Notes: generated from the letters alone by a model not told the origin. A stretch of 64,000 bases of DNA from Ambrosia x helenae (GCA_030844895.1 CM061231.1:149582165-149646164); one strand, 5' to 3'. Shown: positions 21,935 through 35,358, counted from the first letter of the stretch. Made by a program: numbers and translations.

Positions 21935-24440
21935 TGTCACACCCTCAAATTCCACTTGCGGGGTTTTACCGTGAGGCGCGTGACAAACCAGGATCCAAGT
22001 CAACGGTCACAATAAACGACAACTATATGCTATGAAAATATCATAGAAATATTAACCACGCAGTTTATAAGTTTAAAAGTAAAAACAGACAACGACAGCG
22101 GAAGCTTTAATGTTTACAAAACCATAGTTCAAAAGTATGTGTGCAAACCCAACACGGTTTACTTATGAATGCAAGACTAGACGCAGTGCGACTCCAGTGC
22201 GCCTACGACTCCCTGCTACCTTAGTGACCTGAGAAAACATGCAAGTTAGTCAACACATACAGTGCCAGTGAGTCATAGAGATAAAGTTTGTATCAATAGA
22301 AATCCATACCCAACAATCCTTACATCTATACCAGATGCTAGCTAGACATCGTTACATGATACTGTAGTGTCGTGAACCACTGCTGAATGTTAGAATGCCT
22401 CAATACCCATCACCGGTTCATCACCCGGTGCCGTAAGTTGTAGGACAAATATGCACCCGCCACCGACCTCCAGTCGGCCCGAGTGGGGCTTGCCAGGCCC
22501 AATAGATCTATTCACACTTTCCCCGCTATGTATCCACATACTAATGGTTCACTAAGTTTAAGAGGACTTTACTGATGAATAAAAGTCACTAAGTATCCAT
22601 GTGATATAATGTAATATGTTGGTCTAATGTTTTAAAGTTCGTACTGCATGCTTCTCCCCCAAAAGTATGAAAATAGTAAAGGATGGGGCTGTAACACTCA
22701 CCTTAGATTGTGTTCTTCGAATTATAGAATAAAAGACAAGCCTTGATAATCCCAAATACCGGAGATCTATCATAAAGGTTTGCATAAATGTTTTGACTAA
22801 TAACCCATAGGTTAACTAGTCCCCGATTGTCCAGATCCCGACTAAGTTTGTTTGAAAATGAGTTTGACTGTTAAACTGATACACCAGACCGACTCGACAT
22901 CCTGTTGGTGACCCTTTACATGAACAAATCAAGTACACATAGATTACACGTAAGGTTCAAGTATAAAATACTTAGTTTGCATCAAAGATCGCACATACGG
23001 AGTTGTTGGGTCGGATCAGCATGGAAATGAGTTTGGTTCGACCCAAATAACCTTGGTTCGACCCATTTCAAGTTCATTCGACCCTTACATAAGTTCATAC
23101 AACCTAATACATGTTCATTCAACCTTAACACATGTTCTGGTTAAAGTCTGGTTCGACCCGTTCTGCAACAAACATCCTAAAACGCATCAAATCGCATCAA
23201 AACAGTCCGAAAACATCACGAAACATCACAAAACACAACAGTCAAGTATGAATAACATATTCCCACAAAACCCTACCAATTTTACTCCAAAACCAGTCTG
23301 TTTCAATATTTATCCAAAATGGCAAAATTATGGAAATGTCACATCATACATGAAAACTTTACCCAATTTGGAAACTTTATGAAATCATTCAACAATTAGC
23401 TCAAAATGCTCAGTTTAGTTAGTATATGAAAACCCCCAATCATTTCATTAAAAATAATCATCAAGAATCAAACCCTAAATTTATCAAAAATCACCAAATT
23501 AGACAAAACATCATCATCCAACGCTTGTGACCTAAGATAACCAAAACTCATCAACAATAACAGTCCTAGAACATTTCTATAACATCTAAACAATATTCAA
23601 TTATCAAATAACACATAACACAACATGAAGCATCATTAACACATGTTAATTTGTATGAAAACTTATGTTTTATGATGAGGTTTTGGTTAGAAAGATGTTA
23701 GAAACATTTTTAATCATAAAAACTAACTTAAAACAGATCTGGACCTTTGGGGTTTAATGAAAACGAATAAAAAATGCTTAAAAAAGGATTTTGGATGAAG
23801 AATAAACCTTAGATCTTCACTTGTTTAGGATTATGATATAGAAGGTTAGATTGTGAAAAACAAGGTCAAAAACTCCTTCCCCAGTGATTAAAGTCGAGAG
23901 AGAGTGTTTAGAGGCATTTAGGGTTTGTGAAATGATGAAAAATGCCAAAGTATGGTACTTATACTAGTGTCTGGTTCGAAACATGCAGGGCTCGAATGGA
24001 TTTTCCAATAAACCCATATCTTGGTTCGACCCCCTTAAGGTCGAACCAAACTCTATGTTTTCCAGATTTTCAAGTTTTGTCGTTTTAAACGCATTTTAAC
24101 ACATCCTAACACATGAACATGCAATCCTAACATATGTTAATCACATAGAATCATGTTTAATCATATAAACACCGCTAAAACACGTATTTGCATATTATCT
24201 GACATATACGGATCAATCTATGTATAACACTTAATTCAATTCATGTAATTCACCAACAACGGGACTCAAGATTCGTGTATACACAAAATAACACCAATGA
24301 TCCTCGAGATCATTGAACCCTAGACAATACGTAAGGTAACCCGACTCAACTGACCCAGTTAAGTACGTTAATAAAATGTTTCTCGCTAAGGTAGACTTAT
24401 AAGTTTGTAAAATGTTAAGTTGAATATGCCGGGTGTCGCA
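21935..24440 (-). repeat. Family 3 gypsy LTR (minus), copy 1
   Basis: On the minus strand it starts TGCGACACCC (24440) and ends GGGTGTGACA (21935), 2,506 bp. It carries a hairpin TTGGTTCGACC/GGTCGAACCAA (24021-24049), a TATA-like TATAAGTACC (about 23952-23965), a second GGTTCGACCC cluster (23015-23170) and the candidate LTR intron (22229-22701). The flank TATAG is at 21930-21934. The same insertion is present in copy 2 (62253), so it predates the duplication. Confidence 0.88.
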
Positions 24441-24710
24441 TCATCCCCTGTTGAAAGAATTTTCGTCCCGGAAATTGCACGAAGTCAAAAAGGAAAGAGA
24501 CGAAAATATATAAACGAAAAGAAAATTTACCGGTTGTCACATCATCCCCTCGTTGAAAGGAATCTAGCCCCGATATTCACTTAGCTTCAGCTGTAACATG
24601 TCTAGATTCAAACGCACGCTTAGAAAAAAAGATGCGGATATTTAGATTTCATCTGGTCCTCCCGTTCCCACGTGAACTCCGGTCCACGATTTGAATTCCA
24701 ACAAACATTA
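24441..24710 (-). pseudogene. Family 3 pol 3' end fragment
   Basis: Minus-strand remnant of the last pol codons (match to WEREDQM...RHVTAEAE in family 1) plus the hairpin/PPT modules, nearly identical to 27669-27940. It breaks off at 24710 and runs into LTR sequence; ATTA at the junction (24707-24710) is shared by both parents, suggesting a deletion by short-homology recombination. Confidence 0.8.
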
Positions 24711-26404
24711 TCTAACATATACGGATCAATCTATGTATAACACTTAATTCTTTTCATGCAATTCACCAACAACGGGACTCAAGATTCGTGTATACATGTA
24801 ACACCCCAACCGATGGCGGAAACATCGAGGTGTCACGTTGTGACGATTGTTCAAAAGCTCCTGGACTAAAGTGTAAATTTGAATACATTGATTAAATAAT
24901 TTATTACATTGAAATGAAATACAACGATTCTAACTGCCAACTAAATTGTAATACAATGAATCAAAATCTAAATATAAATCCGAAAGCTTAAAGAATGCAT
25001 CTCAAAATAACCTGAAACATGTACAAAATCATTTGGTCAATACAAAATGTATTGGTGAGCATACCCTGTTTGAATAAATATAGTAGAAAAAAAATGTTTA
25101 GCAATTCATGTGCGGTACCATTTGCAATTATGTAATAAGTGGTATTCGGGTCAAATCAACCCTAAGAGAAGAAAGCAGATATATATAGTATGCGCTAGTA
25201 GTAATGTAATACATAGCAATGACGAGGACTCTCAACAGAGTCACAAGGGTATATACCATAGTACTATTCATTGAAATGCCAGGCCGAAACGGTTAATGAT
25301 TTGACAGGTCATAGATACACGAAATGACATAAGCAAACACACATGAGAATTTCATTTAGTAAAAGAAATAGAAACTTGATAGTAAGTACATGTATCACCC
25401 CAAAATAGTAAAACAGTAAAAAGGGAAAAAGATATACTCACAGTTTGCGAAAGCGTTCAAAATCCACTTAAGCCACCGTGAGCTAAGTAATGGGAATTCC
25501 GAGGAATTCAACCTATGATGTGTAAGAATACTAATAAGGAAGTGTCTAAAAAGTCTAAGGTAACTAGGGTCTAAGGCATTAGGGTTTGCTAAGTCGATTT
25601 GGGGAATTAGAGTGTTTATGATAAGTCGAATTAATATAAAAATTGTATATTAAAATAATGTACCAAAGTTTGTAAATATGTTTTTGATAATATAATTATT
25701 ACCAATTGAATATTTAGATAAAAATGTGTTTGAATAATTAAGACAAAATAATTTAGTTAATTACTTTAACTAAATTAAAATAAATACAATAATCATAAAT
25801 ATAAATAAAAAATTTTGAGTTACACAATGATCCAACAAAAGATAATAAAGACATTAAACCATATGAGTATTTCTATTTTATAAGAAAATATTTATAAAAT
25901 AGATGTTTAAATTGTATAAATAAATAAATGTTTTATTATGTCTAATTAAATGCAAATAAGACTAATAATACCATACATGATCCAAAAATACTAGTTTTAT
26001 AGAAAATGGATGATTTTTGACTTAAACAAGTTAGAATAATTTTCCCATAATTTATATAAATTTTTTTAGATTTAAAACTGATTTAACGAGATTAAATTAT
26101 GCTTAAATGATTAAAAATAGGAAAGTCGATAAAATTAAATGTTTTCTGAACCAATAATTTTTATATTAGTTCATGATGATGAGAAATAATTTAGCAAAAA
26201 GTTTGAGATTAAAATCATTAAAAATGAATTTTTAATCAATTAAATATGATTAAAACAATTTAATTCAATAAAAATATAAAAATAAAACATTTTCCAGAAA
26301 ATAAAAGTGTGGAAATTTCCTTTATGGTGTTAAGAAGCTACACCTAAATTTTCATAATTTTTGGAGCAAAAATGGATTTATTATGAATATTTTAAGATAT
26401 TAAA

Positions 26405-26405
<1 letters not shown>

Positions 26406-26438
<33 letters not shown>
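26406..26438. repeat. (TA)n microsatellite
   Basis: Uninterrupted TA repeat of about 33 bp inside the solo LTR. Confidence 0.95.
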
Positions 26439-26441
<3 letters not shown>

Positions 26442-26489
26442 TTATTATAACTAAACAATTTCTAAAAAAAACAAACAAAACAAAACCCA

Positions 26490-26560
26490 GGTTCAGAAGA
26501 CTCGAACCCGGGTCTGCCTTGGACTCTGTATAGAAGCACAACCACTCCACCAAATGCACC
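26490..26560 (-). repeat. tRNA-like segment inside the solo LTR
   Basis: Minus strand shows GGTGGAGTGGTT (A-box-like) and, about 45 bp later, GGGTTCGAGTC (a good B box), total about 71 bp. The ends pair poorly, so it is not a convincing functional tRNA; it may be a SINE head or an internal Pol III-like element captured by the LTR. Confidence 0.4.
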
Positions 26561-27668
26561 TTTTGTTTAATAATTTGAGAATAAAATGTATTTAACATAT
26601 AACACCACTTCATCTTCTTCCCCAAATTTCTAGCCAAGAACCCTAACCCTAGTTTAATACAATAACCTTCAAAACAGTATGATTACAACTGTAAATAAGG
26701 GGCAAATGACCGGAACAATCAACTAAACAAAATGGCACATACGAATTGGACTTACATTCGCGTTAGAAGGTTGAACTGGAAGGGATAAAGTCGGGTCTTT
26801 GAGTCGCAAATTTGCAGACTTCCTGTAACTTTTGTGACATTTATTTTGTAGGTTTAAGTCGGGTAAGGGTTTGAGAACGAATGAGAGGGGACAATTTATA
26901 AGGTTGATCACATGAATAAAGCGTTTCAATTCGATTTTTGGTGTTAATGGCCGGCGGTTTCAAACAGGGAATCATAGCTCGATTAAGACCAGATTTATGG
27001 TGGAAAACGTTGGATAATGATGGAGTAACGTACGGGATTCAATCTTAATTATTAACACGTCTTTAAATGAAAGTTTAATGGCCGCCGGAGTTAACTCGCC
27101 GGACCGGCGAGACTTGCTCGGAAAAACGACGGGGAAGGCGGGGAAGGGAAAATCAGAATTTGAACTTTAGGGTATTGACACAAATGGTCCCTATATTTTT
27201 AACTAGGTTAGTTTATCTATTTTATGGTTAGTTTTTCCTTTATAAAACTTAACTTAGTTAGCTAACTTAACTTAAAAGCTTTTAAAACTTTTTAAACTTG
27301 AATTCTTTTATAAAATCTTTTTACGAATATGTTACCACAAACGTATTTGATTAAAACTTATACCTGATTCGTAATAATTATAAATGATAACATTTAGTTC
27401 GCTCTAAAATTAAAATTTAAAAACGGCGAACTTACAGGGACTATAATGGAAATATTTGAAGGGTTATTATTGTCTATTTGACGAAAGACGAGGGTGACGG
27501 ATGTCACAATACACAAAATAACACCAATGATCCTCGAGATCATTGAACCATAGACAATACGTAAGGTAACCCGACTCAACTGACCCAGTTAAGTACGTTA
27601 ATAAAATGTTTCTCGCTAAGGTAGACTTATAAGTTTGTAAAATGTTAAGTTGAATATGCCGGGTGTCG

Positions 27669-30600
27669 CATCATCCCCTGTTGAAAGAATTTTCGTCCCG
27701 GAAATTGCACGAAGTCAAAAAGGAAAGAGACGAAAATAAAGAAACGAAAAGAAAATTTACCGGTTGTCACATCATCCCCTCGTTGAAAGGAATCTAGCCC
27801 CGAGATTCACTCAGCTTCAGCAGTAACATGTCTAGATTCAAACGCACTCTTAGAAAAAAAGATGCGGATATTTAGATTCCATCTGGTCCTCCCGTTCCCA
27901 CGTGAACTCCGGTCCACGATTTGAATTCCAACAAACATTAACGATGCGGATTTTACTCCGATGAAGGCTACGGATCTTAAAATCAAGAATTTCAACTGGT
28001 TCCTCCACGATGCGAAGACGATCATCAACCTTGATCTCTTCCAGAGGAACAATAAGAGATTCATCCACCAAACACTTCTTCAAGTTAGACACATGGAAGA
28101 CGTTGTGGACACTACCGAGCTCCGCCGGGAAGTCAAGTCTGTATGCCACCGGTCCAATCCATTCCAGGATTGCAAACAGTCAGAAGTACCCTGTCCCAAA
28201 CCTGGAACTCCAAAGGTTTGCGACGAAGATCGGCATAACTCTTCTGACGATCCCACGCAGCTGCCAAACGGTTGCGAATTTGTATGATTTTCTCCGAAGT
28301 TTCGTACACAAGCTCCGGACCAGTGAGCTGACTCTCGCCCACCTCAGCCCAACAAAGAGGTGACCGACATTTCCGTCCATAAAGAGCCTCGAACGGGGTG
28401 CCTTAATGCTAGAGTGGTAGCTGTTGTTGTAAGAGAACTCCATAAATGGTAGGTGAATTTCCCAACCCTTGCCAAAATCGATAATACATGCCCGAAGCAT
28501 ATCCTCCAATGTTTGAATCGTCCGCTCACTCTGACCGTTAGTTTGCGGATGATAGGCTGTACTCATATCCAACTGAGTACCCAAGGCTTTATGCAGAGCC
28601 TTCCAAAAACGCGAAGCGAAACGAGAATCACGATAAAAAATGATAGAAACAGGCACCATGTGCTGAGAAACCACTTCCTTAAGATAAATGTGAGCTAAGC
28701 GCTCAAGTCCGTAAGTTTCCTTAATAGGTAGGAAGTGTGCCGATTTTGTCAACTTGTCAACAATCACCCAAATCATATCACAGCCACTTGGGGATTTCGG
28801 TAGCTTGGTGACAAAATTCATCGTGATCCGTTCCCACTTCCATCATTCGGGAATCTCAGGTTGTTGCAGGAGACCAGACGGCTTCTGGTACTCCACCTAG
28901 ACTTTAGCACAAGTCAAACATTTGCTCACATAGGAGGCTATATCAGCCTTCATGTTTCGCCACCAGTAGAGTATCTTCAAATCCTGATACATCTTGCGGA
29001 GCCAGGGTGAACAGAATACCGGGATTTGTGAGCTTCATCCAAGACAAGCTCCCGCAATCCCCTAAACAAAGGAACCCAAACTTGTTCTGCGAAGTTGTGT
29101 AGGCCATCAGACCTAAGCTCAAGGTGCTTATCGGCACTATGCATAGTTTCAGCTTTAAGGTTTTCTTCCTTCAAAGATTCCAGTTGTGCAGAATGGATTC
29201 GGTCAGATAAAGAAGAATGGATGGTGAGCTGTAAAGCTCGAACACGACGAGATTTTGTAGATTCCTTCCTGCTCAAGGCGTCTGCCACAACACTCGCCTT
29301 GCCAGGATGGTATTTAATAGCGCAGTCATAATCGTTAAGGAGTTCGACCCAGCGACGCTGCCGCATGTTCAACTCCTTCTGATCGAAAATATGCTGGAGA
29401 CTCTTGTGATTGGTATAAATGGTGCACTTGGTACCGTACAAGTAATGTCTCCAAATCTTCACAGCGAAAACCACTGTAACTAATTCCAAGTCATGGGTAG
29501 TATAGTTCTTCTCGTGAACCATAAGCTGACTAGAAGCGTAAGCAATAACCTTCTCGCGTTGCATCAACACGCAACCGATACCATGAATAGAAGCATCACA
29601 ATACACAACGAAATCATCTGTACCATCAGGTAGGGATAAGATAGGCGCAGAACAAAGTTTCAGTTTCAACATCTGAATTGCTGACTCCTGTGAATCGCTC
29701 CAGTCAAACTTTCGGTCTTTCTGGGTAAGAGAGGTGAGGGGTTGAGCTATCTTCGAAAATCCCTCAATGAAACGACGATAATAAACCACAAGACCTAGGA
29801 ACTGCCGCACCTCAGATGGCGTCTTTGGTGCTTCCCAGTCTTTGATGGCTTCGATCTTAGCCGGGTCGACATGGGTTCCTAGTTCATTAACCACATGACC
29901 TAGGAACTGGACTTCGCGTAACCAAAAGTCACACTTCGAGAACTTAGCATACAGTTTTTCTCGCCTTAAGAGTTACAAGACTAGTCGCAAGTGTTCCTCA
30001 TGGTCCACCTTGCTCTTGGAATAGATAAGAATGTCATCGATAAACACAATGACAATTTTATCAAGGTAAGGCTTACAAACACGGTTCATCAAATCCATGA
30101 AAACTGCTGGTGCGTTGTGAGACCGAAAGGCATGACCAAGAACTCAAAGTGGCCATAACGAGTACGAAAAGCAGTCTTCGAAACATCGGCTTCCTGCACA
30201 CGCAACTGGTGATAACCGGACCTCAAGTCGATCTTTGAGTAGTAGCTGGAACCCTTGAGCTGGTCAAAGAGATCATCAATACGAGGAAGAGGATAACGAT
30301 TCTTGATGGTCACCTTGTTCAGCTCATGATAGTCGATACACATACGAAGGCTTCCATCTTTCTTCTTCGCAAACAGAATAGGGGCTCCCCATGGAGAAGA
30401 ACTCGGCCGAATGAAACCCTTTTCCAAGAGTTCTTATAACTGGTTAGACAACTCCAGCATCTCGGGAGGTTCAAGACGGTATGGGGATCGAGCGATAAGG
30501 GCTGCACCAGGTGTAAGATCAATACCAAACTTAACCTGACGATGAGGAGGAAGACCACGCAAGTCATCAGGAAATACATCAGGAAAATCACGAACCACAG

Positions 30601-31961
30601 GAATATCCTCGATCTTCTTCTCATCATCAGACGAAACAGAAACAAGAGCCAGAATTTCCGAATAATCCTTCCGAATATACTTATGGGCTTTCATGCAAGA
30701 AATGATACTCAAAGGAGCTCCGCTTTTCTTACCATGCACCGAAAGAATCTCTCCATCAGGGAGAGGGATCCGAATAACCTTATCGAAACAAACGATCTCC
30801 GCACGATATAAAGACAACCAATCCATGCCCACGACAACGTCGAAACTACCCAAGGACACCGGCATAAGGTCAATAGGAAAGGATAAATCTGAAAGTTCCA
30901 AACGACATTCCCGAAGAATATGTGTCGCTTCGATTTTCTTACCATAAGCCAATTCTATCAAGTACTTAGCCTCTAAAGGTGTAGGTAATATATCTAGCAA
31001 CTGACTAAACCCTACCGATACAAAACTCCTATCCGCACCAGAATCAAATAAAACAAAAGCATAGCGATCGTTAAGAAGGAACGTACCGGTAACTGTGTCT
31101 GGGTCCTGCCGGGCTTCCCTCGATCCAATGACGAAAGCACGTGCATTTCTGCCGCCGCCTCCGTTGTTCCCGTTACGACCACCATTATTTCCACTATCGC
31201 CCTGCTACGGCTTGGGGCAATCCCGCTTAAAGTGTCTAGTCTGACCACAGTTATAACAACCCTGGTTAGGCTGGTTCGCAGCTTGAGGGGCTGGCTTGTC
31301 GCTCAAGCAAACACGACAAGTCTGAACCTCATGTCCGAGCTTTCCACACCGCTGACAAGTCGGGAGCTTGCGGCACTGTCCATTGTGATGATAGTTACAC
31401 TTGTTGCACTTCGAGTAACTACCATGGTAAGAACCAGATTTTGCCCTGACTGGGCTCCAGATGAAGGGGTAGAAGATTCAGACTTCTTCTACTATTGTTG
31501 AGGCTGCGATGAGGCAGAATTCTTCGCAGAACTCTCCCACTTACGCCTGTTACCACTGTCAGGGGCTTTCACAACAGAACCCCTCGGTGGCAAAGTACCT
31601 TCTTCCACCTTCTGATTGGTCAGCTTGTGAGCTAACCAAATAGTACCCTGAAGAGTAGCACAATCATTCGAAGTAATCAACCCACGAATCTCAGGTACCA
31701 GCCCATCAACGAAAAACTCAATCCTCTTATAGTCAGGAGTATCAGCATCCAAACACATAAGAGCCAGTTCAGGGTATCGGACAGCATACTCTTCGATCTC
31801 AGATCCAACCATCGTATGATTCCACAGTTCATGCTCCAGCTTCTTGGTCTCATCACGGGGACAATACTCAGTCTTCAGTCGAAACACAAACTCATCCCAA
31901 GGCATGGCATTGGCTTCATCCAACACAACAGTCTGTATAGCAGAGTTCCGCCAAGTATAAG
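27669..31961 (-). pseudogene. Family 3 gypsy Gag-Pol, 5'-truncated and broken
   Basis: Minus-strand relic. Order from high to low coordinates: gag domain (31961-31492, N-terminus missing), degenerate zinc-knuckle region (about 31480-31210), protease with DSGAD near 31040, RT (30427-30089 and on, FIDD near 30040), RNase H and integrase HHCC part (29894-28977), integrase core (28821-28180), chromodomain-like end (28149-27808). Frameshifts and stops separate these blocks. The 27669-27800 end carries the two hairpin/PPT modules, each stem with one mismatch. Sequence stops matching at about 31961, so the gag start, PBS and 5' LTR are absent. Confidence 0.85.
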
Positions 31962-33582
31962 ATTAAATATAATATTAGTCATGTTGAAGTATATTTACAT
32001 GTACAGTCATGAAAAACAATAAATTTGCTAATGCGATGCGTTGATCATGCGATTTACATGCATACGTCACGTTATTCATTAAAACTACCAAATAAACACA
32101 TTTGATCCGGTCAAGTGTTCACATACATTTACTTACAACAATAACACAATAACTTGTCATTTTAACCTAGAATCCACTAAGTGTTCGACAAGTCATTTTT
32201 CTGGAAAATAATATCCAACAACTTTATATACTAGCGTTTTAGAATATAAGTTTCAACAAAATATCTTTAAGACTTGGGTTTTACATAAATCCCATTCTTC
32301 ACATACATGATTGATTTTCCAACATACATATATACGTTTTGGAGACTGACATTTACGAAAACACCATTTTCAATCAAAAACTCACCAAGTCTCGTATCCA
32401 TTACTTTAGAATGGCCATTTTATCCAAAAGAAAACACAATTACCCTATTAATATCTAATCTCCCAAAAGTAGAATTTTTTAAGCAAGGTTGCACACTTTA
32501 AACTACTAAAAATGCCATTTTCACATATTACCATGGAATTGCACCACAAAACGTTAAATTAGTAACAACTTCTAATCATACTATATCGTTAACATACTTA
32601 TTAATGTATAACTAAACATTCCTAACCATTTAAACATGATCTAAAACAACACACCCAACCTTTTGTGAAATCAGTATTTTCTACTCACTTGAATTGGTAA
32701 CAACTTCTAATCGTACATAATCATACATGGCTTCTTACACATACTTTTAGACCCATTTTCAGTGTAAGTAAACATCTAACAACAATCATCAAGTTGCATG
32801 ATCACCAACAAATAACAATCATCAACCAAGTAATAACATCAAACATTAGATTGCTAGACAAACATAGAGCACACCCACAACTCATGCCATTATCACACAA
32901 CCACACACATAATTTAAATCCCATTATAAGGCTTAGTTTTACTTGGTTTAACACAACTCAAATTACATCTCATTTGTTGTCACATCTTACACCAATTGGA
33001 CACTTTAACAGCTAAAAATACGTGAGATAAAGTTTGTACCACAAGGTAAGCTAGGAAAGGCTTCACTAAGACAAATGACGGAGTTAATCCTTATATTTTA
33101 GGTGTACTCTTTTGTTATGCTCCAAACACACCACTAACACGTCAAAACATGCACTTTTAGGCAAATATTTAATGTTTTTTTTATGAATGGAAGGGTTTTG
33201 CGAAGGGTGCTTATACGACTATCCGTTAATTTTATTTTTCTCTAATAGATAGTGTTTGTTGTAAAAACCTTACAATTATATTTATTTGTTTTCTCAAAAT
33301 TTAGTTATAAAATTTATTAAGAACGAAATTGTTTTTGATATAAATTATATCTTTTAAGCATTTTTTTCTTCAATATTTGGTTAGCTTTTGCTAACCATCC
33401 TTCCTTTGTATAATCTTTTTGCTTTTTTTTTCTAATATTTGGAAAAGCAAACCATCATCAGTTTATATAATCTTTTCGCTGCTAAAAAAAACACAAACAC
33501 ATTCCCTAAGCCATGTTTTATTTAACTTGTAAATAGATACGATAAGAATAAACATAGATAATATGATAAAAGGACTATAATA
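31962..33582. other. Host AT-rich interval with no recognised gene
   Basis: AT-rich sequence after the truncated gypsy, without a long reading frame, clear repeat ends or RNA gene that I can support. It also forms the far downstream side of the S1-type gene. Confidence 0.6.
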
Positions 33583-34032
33583 TCAGTTCCAGTCATATTT
33601 TTTCACCCAATCACTAGTTTGGGGCACGAAAGTTTGAGGATAATAAAATCCATCTTTTTCTACCTTCCAATAGCACTCATCGGTCTCTCCACGAACACAA
33701 TAGGGTGGAAAATCAGTCCAGTACCCGTGTTCATAAACTATAAACTCTTGTTGCTTTGATTCCTGGTAAAAATGACATTTGAAGACTGAGCGACCAAGAA
33801 GATCTAGGCAAAACCTAATTTGGTATTCCTCTCCGGCATTTCGAGTAACATTCCCAAGATCATCATCTTTTGAGTGACAATGAAATCGAAGATTGTTTAC
33901 CTCGGTTTGGATATGAACAATAGTCTTTCGCGTAAAAGCACAATTAATGTTGTCATACTTGCTAACAACATTCGCATAAGGTGCATCAAAAAGATTAAGT
34001 GATAAGATGAAGATAAATAATAGTTTTGCCAT
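33583..34032 (-). CDS. Plant self-incompatibility S1 family (SPH) secreted protein
   Basis: 149 codons, single exon, ATG at 34032. Residues 1-20 form a hydrophobic signal peptide. The mature part carries S1/SPH family hallmarks: LRFHCHSKDDDLGN, GEEYQIRF, FKCHFYQ, then C and C-Y-W-K-V-EKDGFYYP near the end, with spaced cysteines likely forming disulfides. Length is normal for the family. S1 of Papaver is the pistil ligand in pollen rejection; most plant homologues are small secreted proteins of unknown role, so mating function should not be assumed. It sits alone among retroelements, with no visible disruption. Whether copy 2 retains it lies outside the window. Confidence 0.88.
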   Translation of the reverse strand: MAKLLFIFILSLNLFDAPYANVVSKYDNINCAFTRKTIVHIQTEVNNLRFHCHSKDDDLGNVTRNAGEEYQIRFCLDLLGRSVFKCHFYQESKQQEFIVYEHGYWTDFPPYCVRGETDECYWKVEKDGFYYPQTFVPQTSDWVKKYDWN

Positions 34033-34088
34033 GAGACAAATCGATTTGGTTGAAAACTTAGCATTTCAATAAACATGGCTCCTGTAAG

Positions 34089-34098
34089 CCTTATATAA
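34089..34098 (-). promoter_or_regulatory. Candidate TATA box of the S1-type gene
   Basis: TTATATAAGG on the minus strand, about 57 bp upstream of the ATG. It fits a plant core promoter with a short leader; no other promoter element was sought. Confidence 0.5.
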
Positions 34099-35358
34099 CG
34101 TTTTAGGTTACTTTTCTTTGCAACAATTTTTAATAACTAAATAACAATTTATTATATTACATTTATTACATTTCATTATATTGTTTAGTTTATGTAAAAG
34201 TTCATTACGTGAAATTATCTTGCATCAAATTACGTTGTAAAACATTTTAATATGTATTACATTATGCGACGTCGCATCACATTTAGGGTAACTTTACCAA
34301 AGAAGTATTATAAGTAAACTATTAATAACCGATCATATCTGTTTTGGTATTAAATAAGGAAAAAATTAAGTTACTCATAGTATCTAATAGCTTTTTCTTA
34401 ATTTGTTTAAATAAATCTTGAATAATATAAACAAAAAAACTAGCAAGGAACCATATTGATTAAGAAATAAAATAATACCATTTAGGACTAAAAATTGACA
34501 TGGTTTCTAAAGCTAATGTTTACACTACCTAAGTTAATAATTATTAACTAGTAGGAATGCCCGCGCGTTGCGGCGGGTGCATCTGTTTTGCCCCTCGTGC
34601 ATCGTGTTTGTTGGTTATTCGTTATGATGAAGTAGAAAACAACGATGTATAAAATATATGTTACTAAAAACTGAAACTCATAAGTATATCTTCTGAAAAT
34701 TTTAAATGGATAAATAACAATAGGCCATACTATTCCTTGCAACACCCTTAAATTGGCCCACGTCCTTTGGTGGGACCCTTTTATGTATCTCGAAGGCAGA
34801 TAAGTATGCCATCGTAGAATGGTGCTTAGCATAGTGAAGTGGCGTTGTATCTCTTAATGACCATAAGATTGTAGTGGAAGTGATTAATTACTAAAATGCA
34901 GTTTGTAGTGTCCAGCATATTTCTATTATTTTAGGGCACTCGCGAGATGCAGCGGAGTCAATGATTTGCATAGATACTCTCGTTTTATGTTAGTTTGACA
35001 AGCGTTGTAACAAATATAATTGACCAAACAAATTAGTAATCAATATAGTTAAAACTACCAAATCGACTGATAAGAACTTGTCTTCTTTTGGATATGTAAA
35101 CAATTGGTGACTTCGTGAGATCAGAAACTTAAATTCTATTCCTAGAAGCTTATAGTAGCAGAGAAAACAAAAAACCATCGAGGAAGATGATGACGTTGCT
35201 CATGAAGTATTTATACCATATTTGCTTGTATTAACGTCAAGCCTACATATATCGCTCACTTTAATGGGTTGAAACGTGTCATGGGTTGGGTGTGTTGGCA
35301 AACTTCAAGCCTACATATTCATTTGTGTGCAAAAGTGTCACATCATACCATCCTGCAA
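34099..35358. other. Host AT-rich interval upstream of the S1-type gene
   Basis: AT-rich sequence with a Helitron-like end at 34548 and no open gene. It runs to the point (35359) where the second copy of the duplication becomes recognisable. Confidence 0.6.
34548..34577 (-). mobile_element. Helitron-like 3' terminus
   Basis: On the minus strand: hairpin CCCGC...GCGGG (arms 34573-34577 and 34560-34564), 8 nt spacer, CTAG (34551-34548), then T. This is the standard Helitron 3' end. The body should extend to higher coordinates, toward the duplicated bHLH relic of copy 2; the 5' TC end was not identified. Confidence 0.5.

Larger units (their letters stand above)
24797..27508 (-). mobile_element. 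Solo LTR of another family, 2.7 kb
   Basis: Bounded by TGTAACACCC and GATGTCACA (TG...CA on either strand) with the 5-bp target duplication ATACA at 24792-24796 and 27509-27513. No gag, pol, PBS or PPT is visible inside, so it is most simply a solo LTR left by LTR-LTR recombination; orientation is chosen because the minus strand begins TGTGACATCC. It is very AT-rich with no long reading frame. Confidence 0.75.
24711..27668 (-). repeat. Family 3 second LTR, 5' part only, split by a solo LTR
   Basis: 24711-24796 and 27514-27668 together match the 5' end of the family 3 LTR (24194-24440), ending at the same TGCGACACCC start. The rest of this LTR was lost in the deletion joined at 24710. The interval 24797-27508 is a later insertion. 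Confidence 0.8.

Noticed and set aside
23053..23382. 109-codon plus-strand ORF in family 3 LTR (repeated at 63381)
   Set aside because: Both copies lie inside the duplicated LTR, antisense to the element, with low-complexity content from the TTCGACC motif cluster.
26723..26929. Minus-strand 68-codon ORF in the solo LTR
   Set aside because: No motif, within a non-coding LTR; length is expected by chance.
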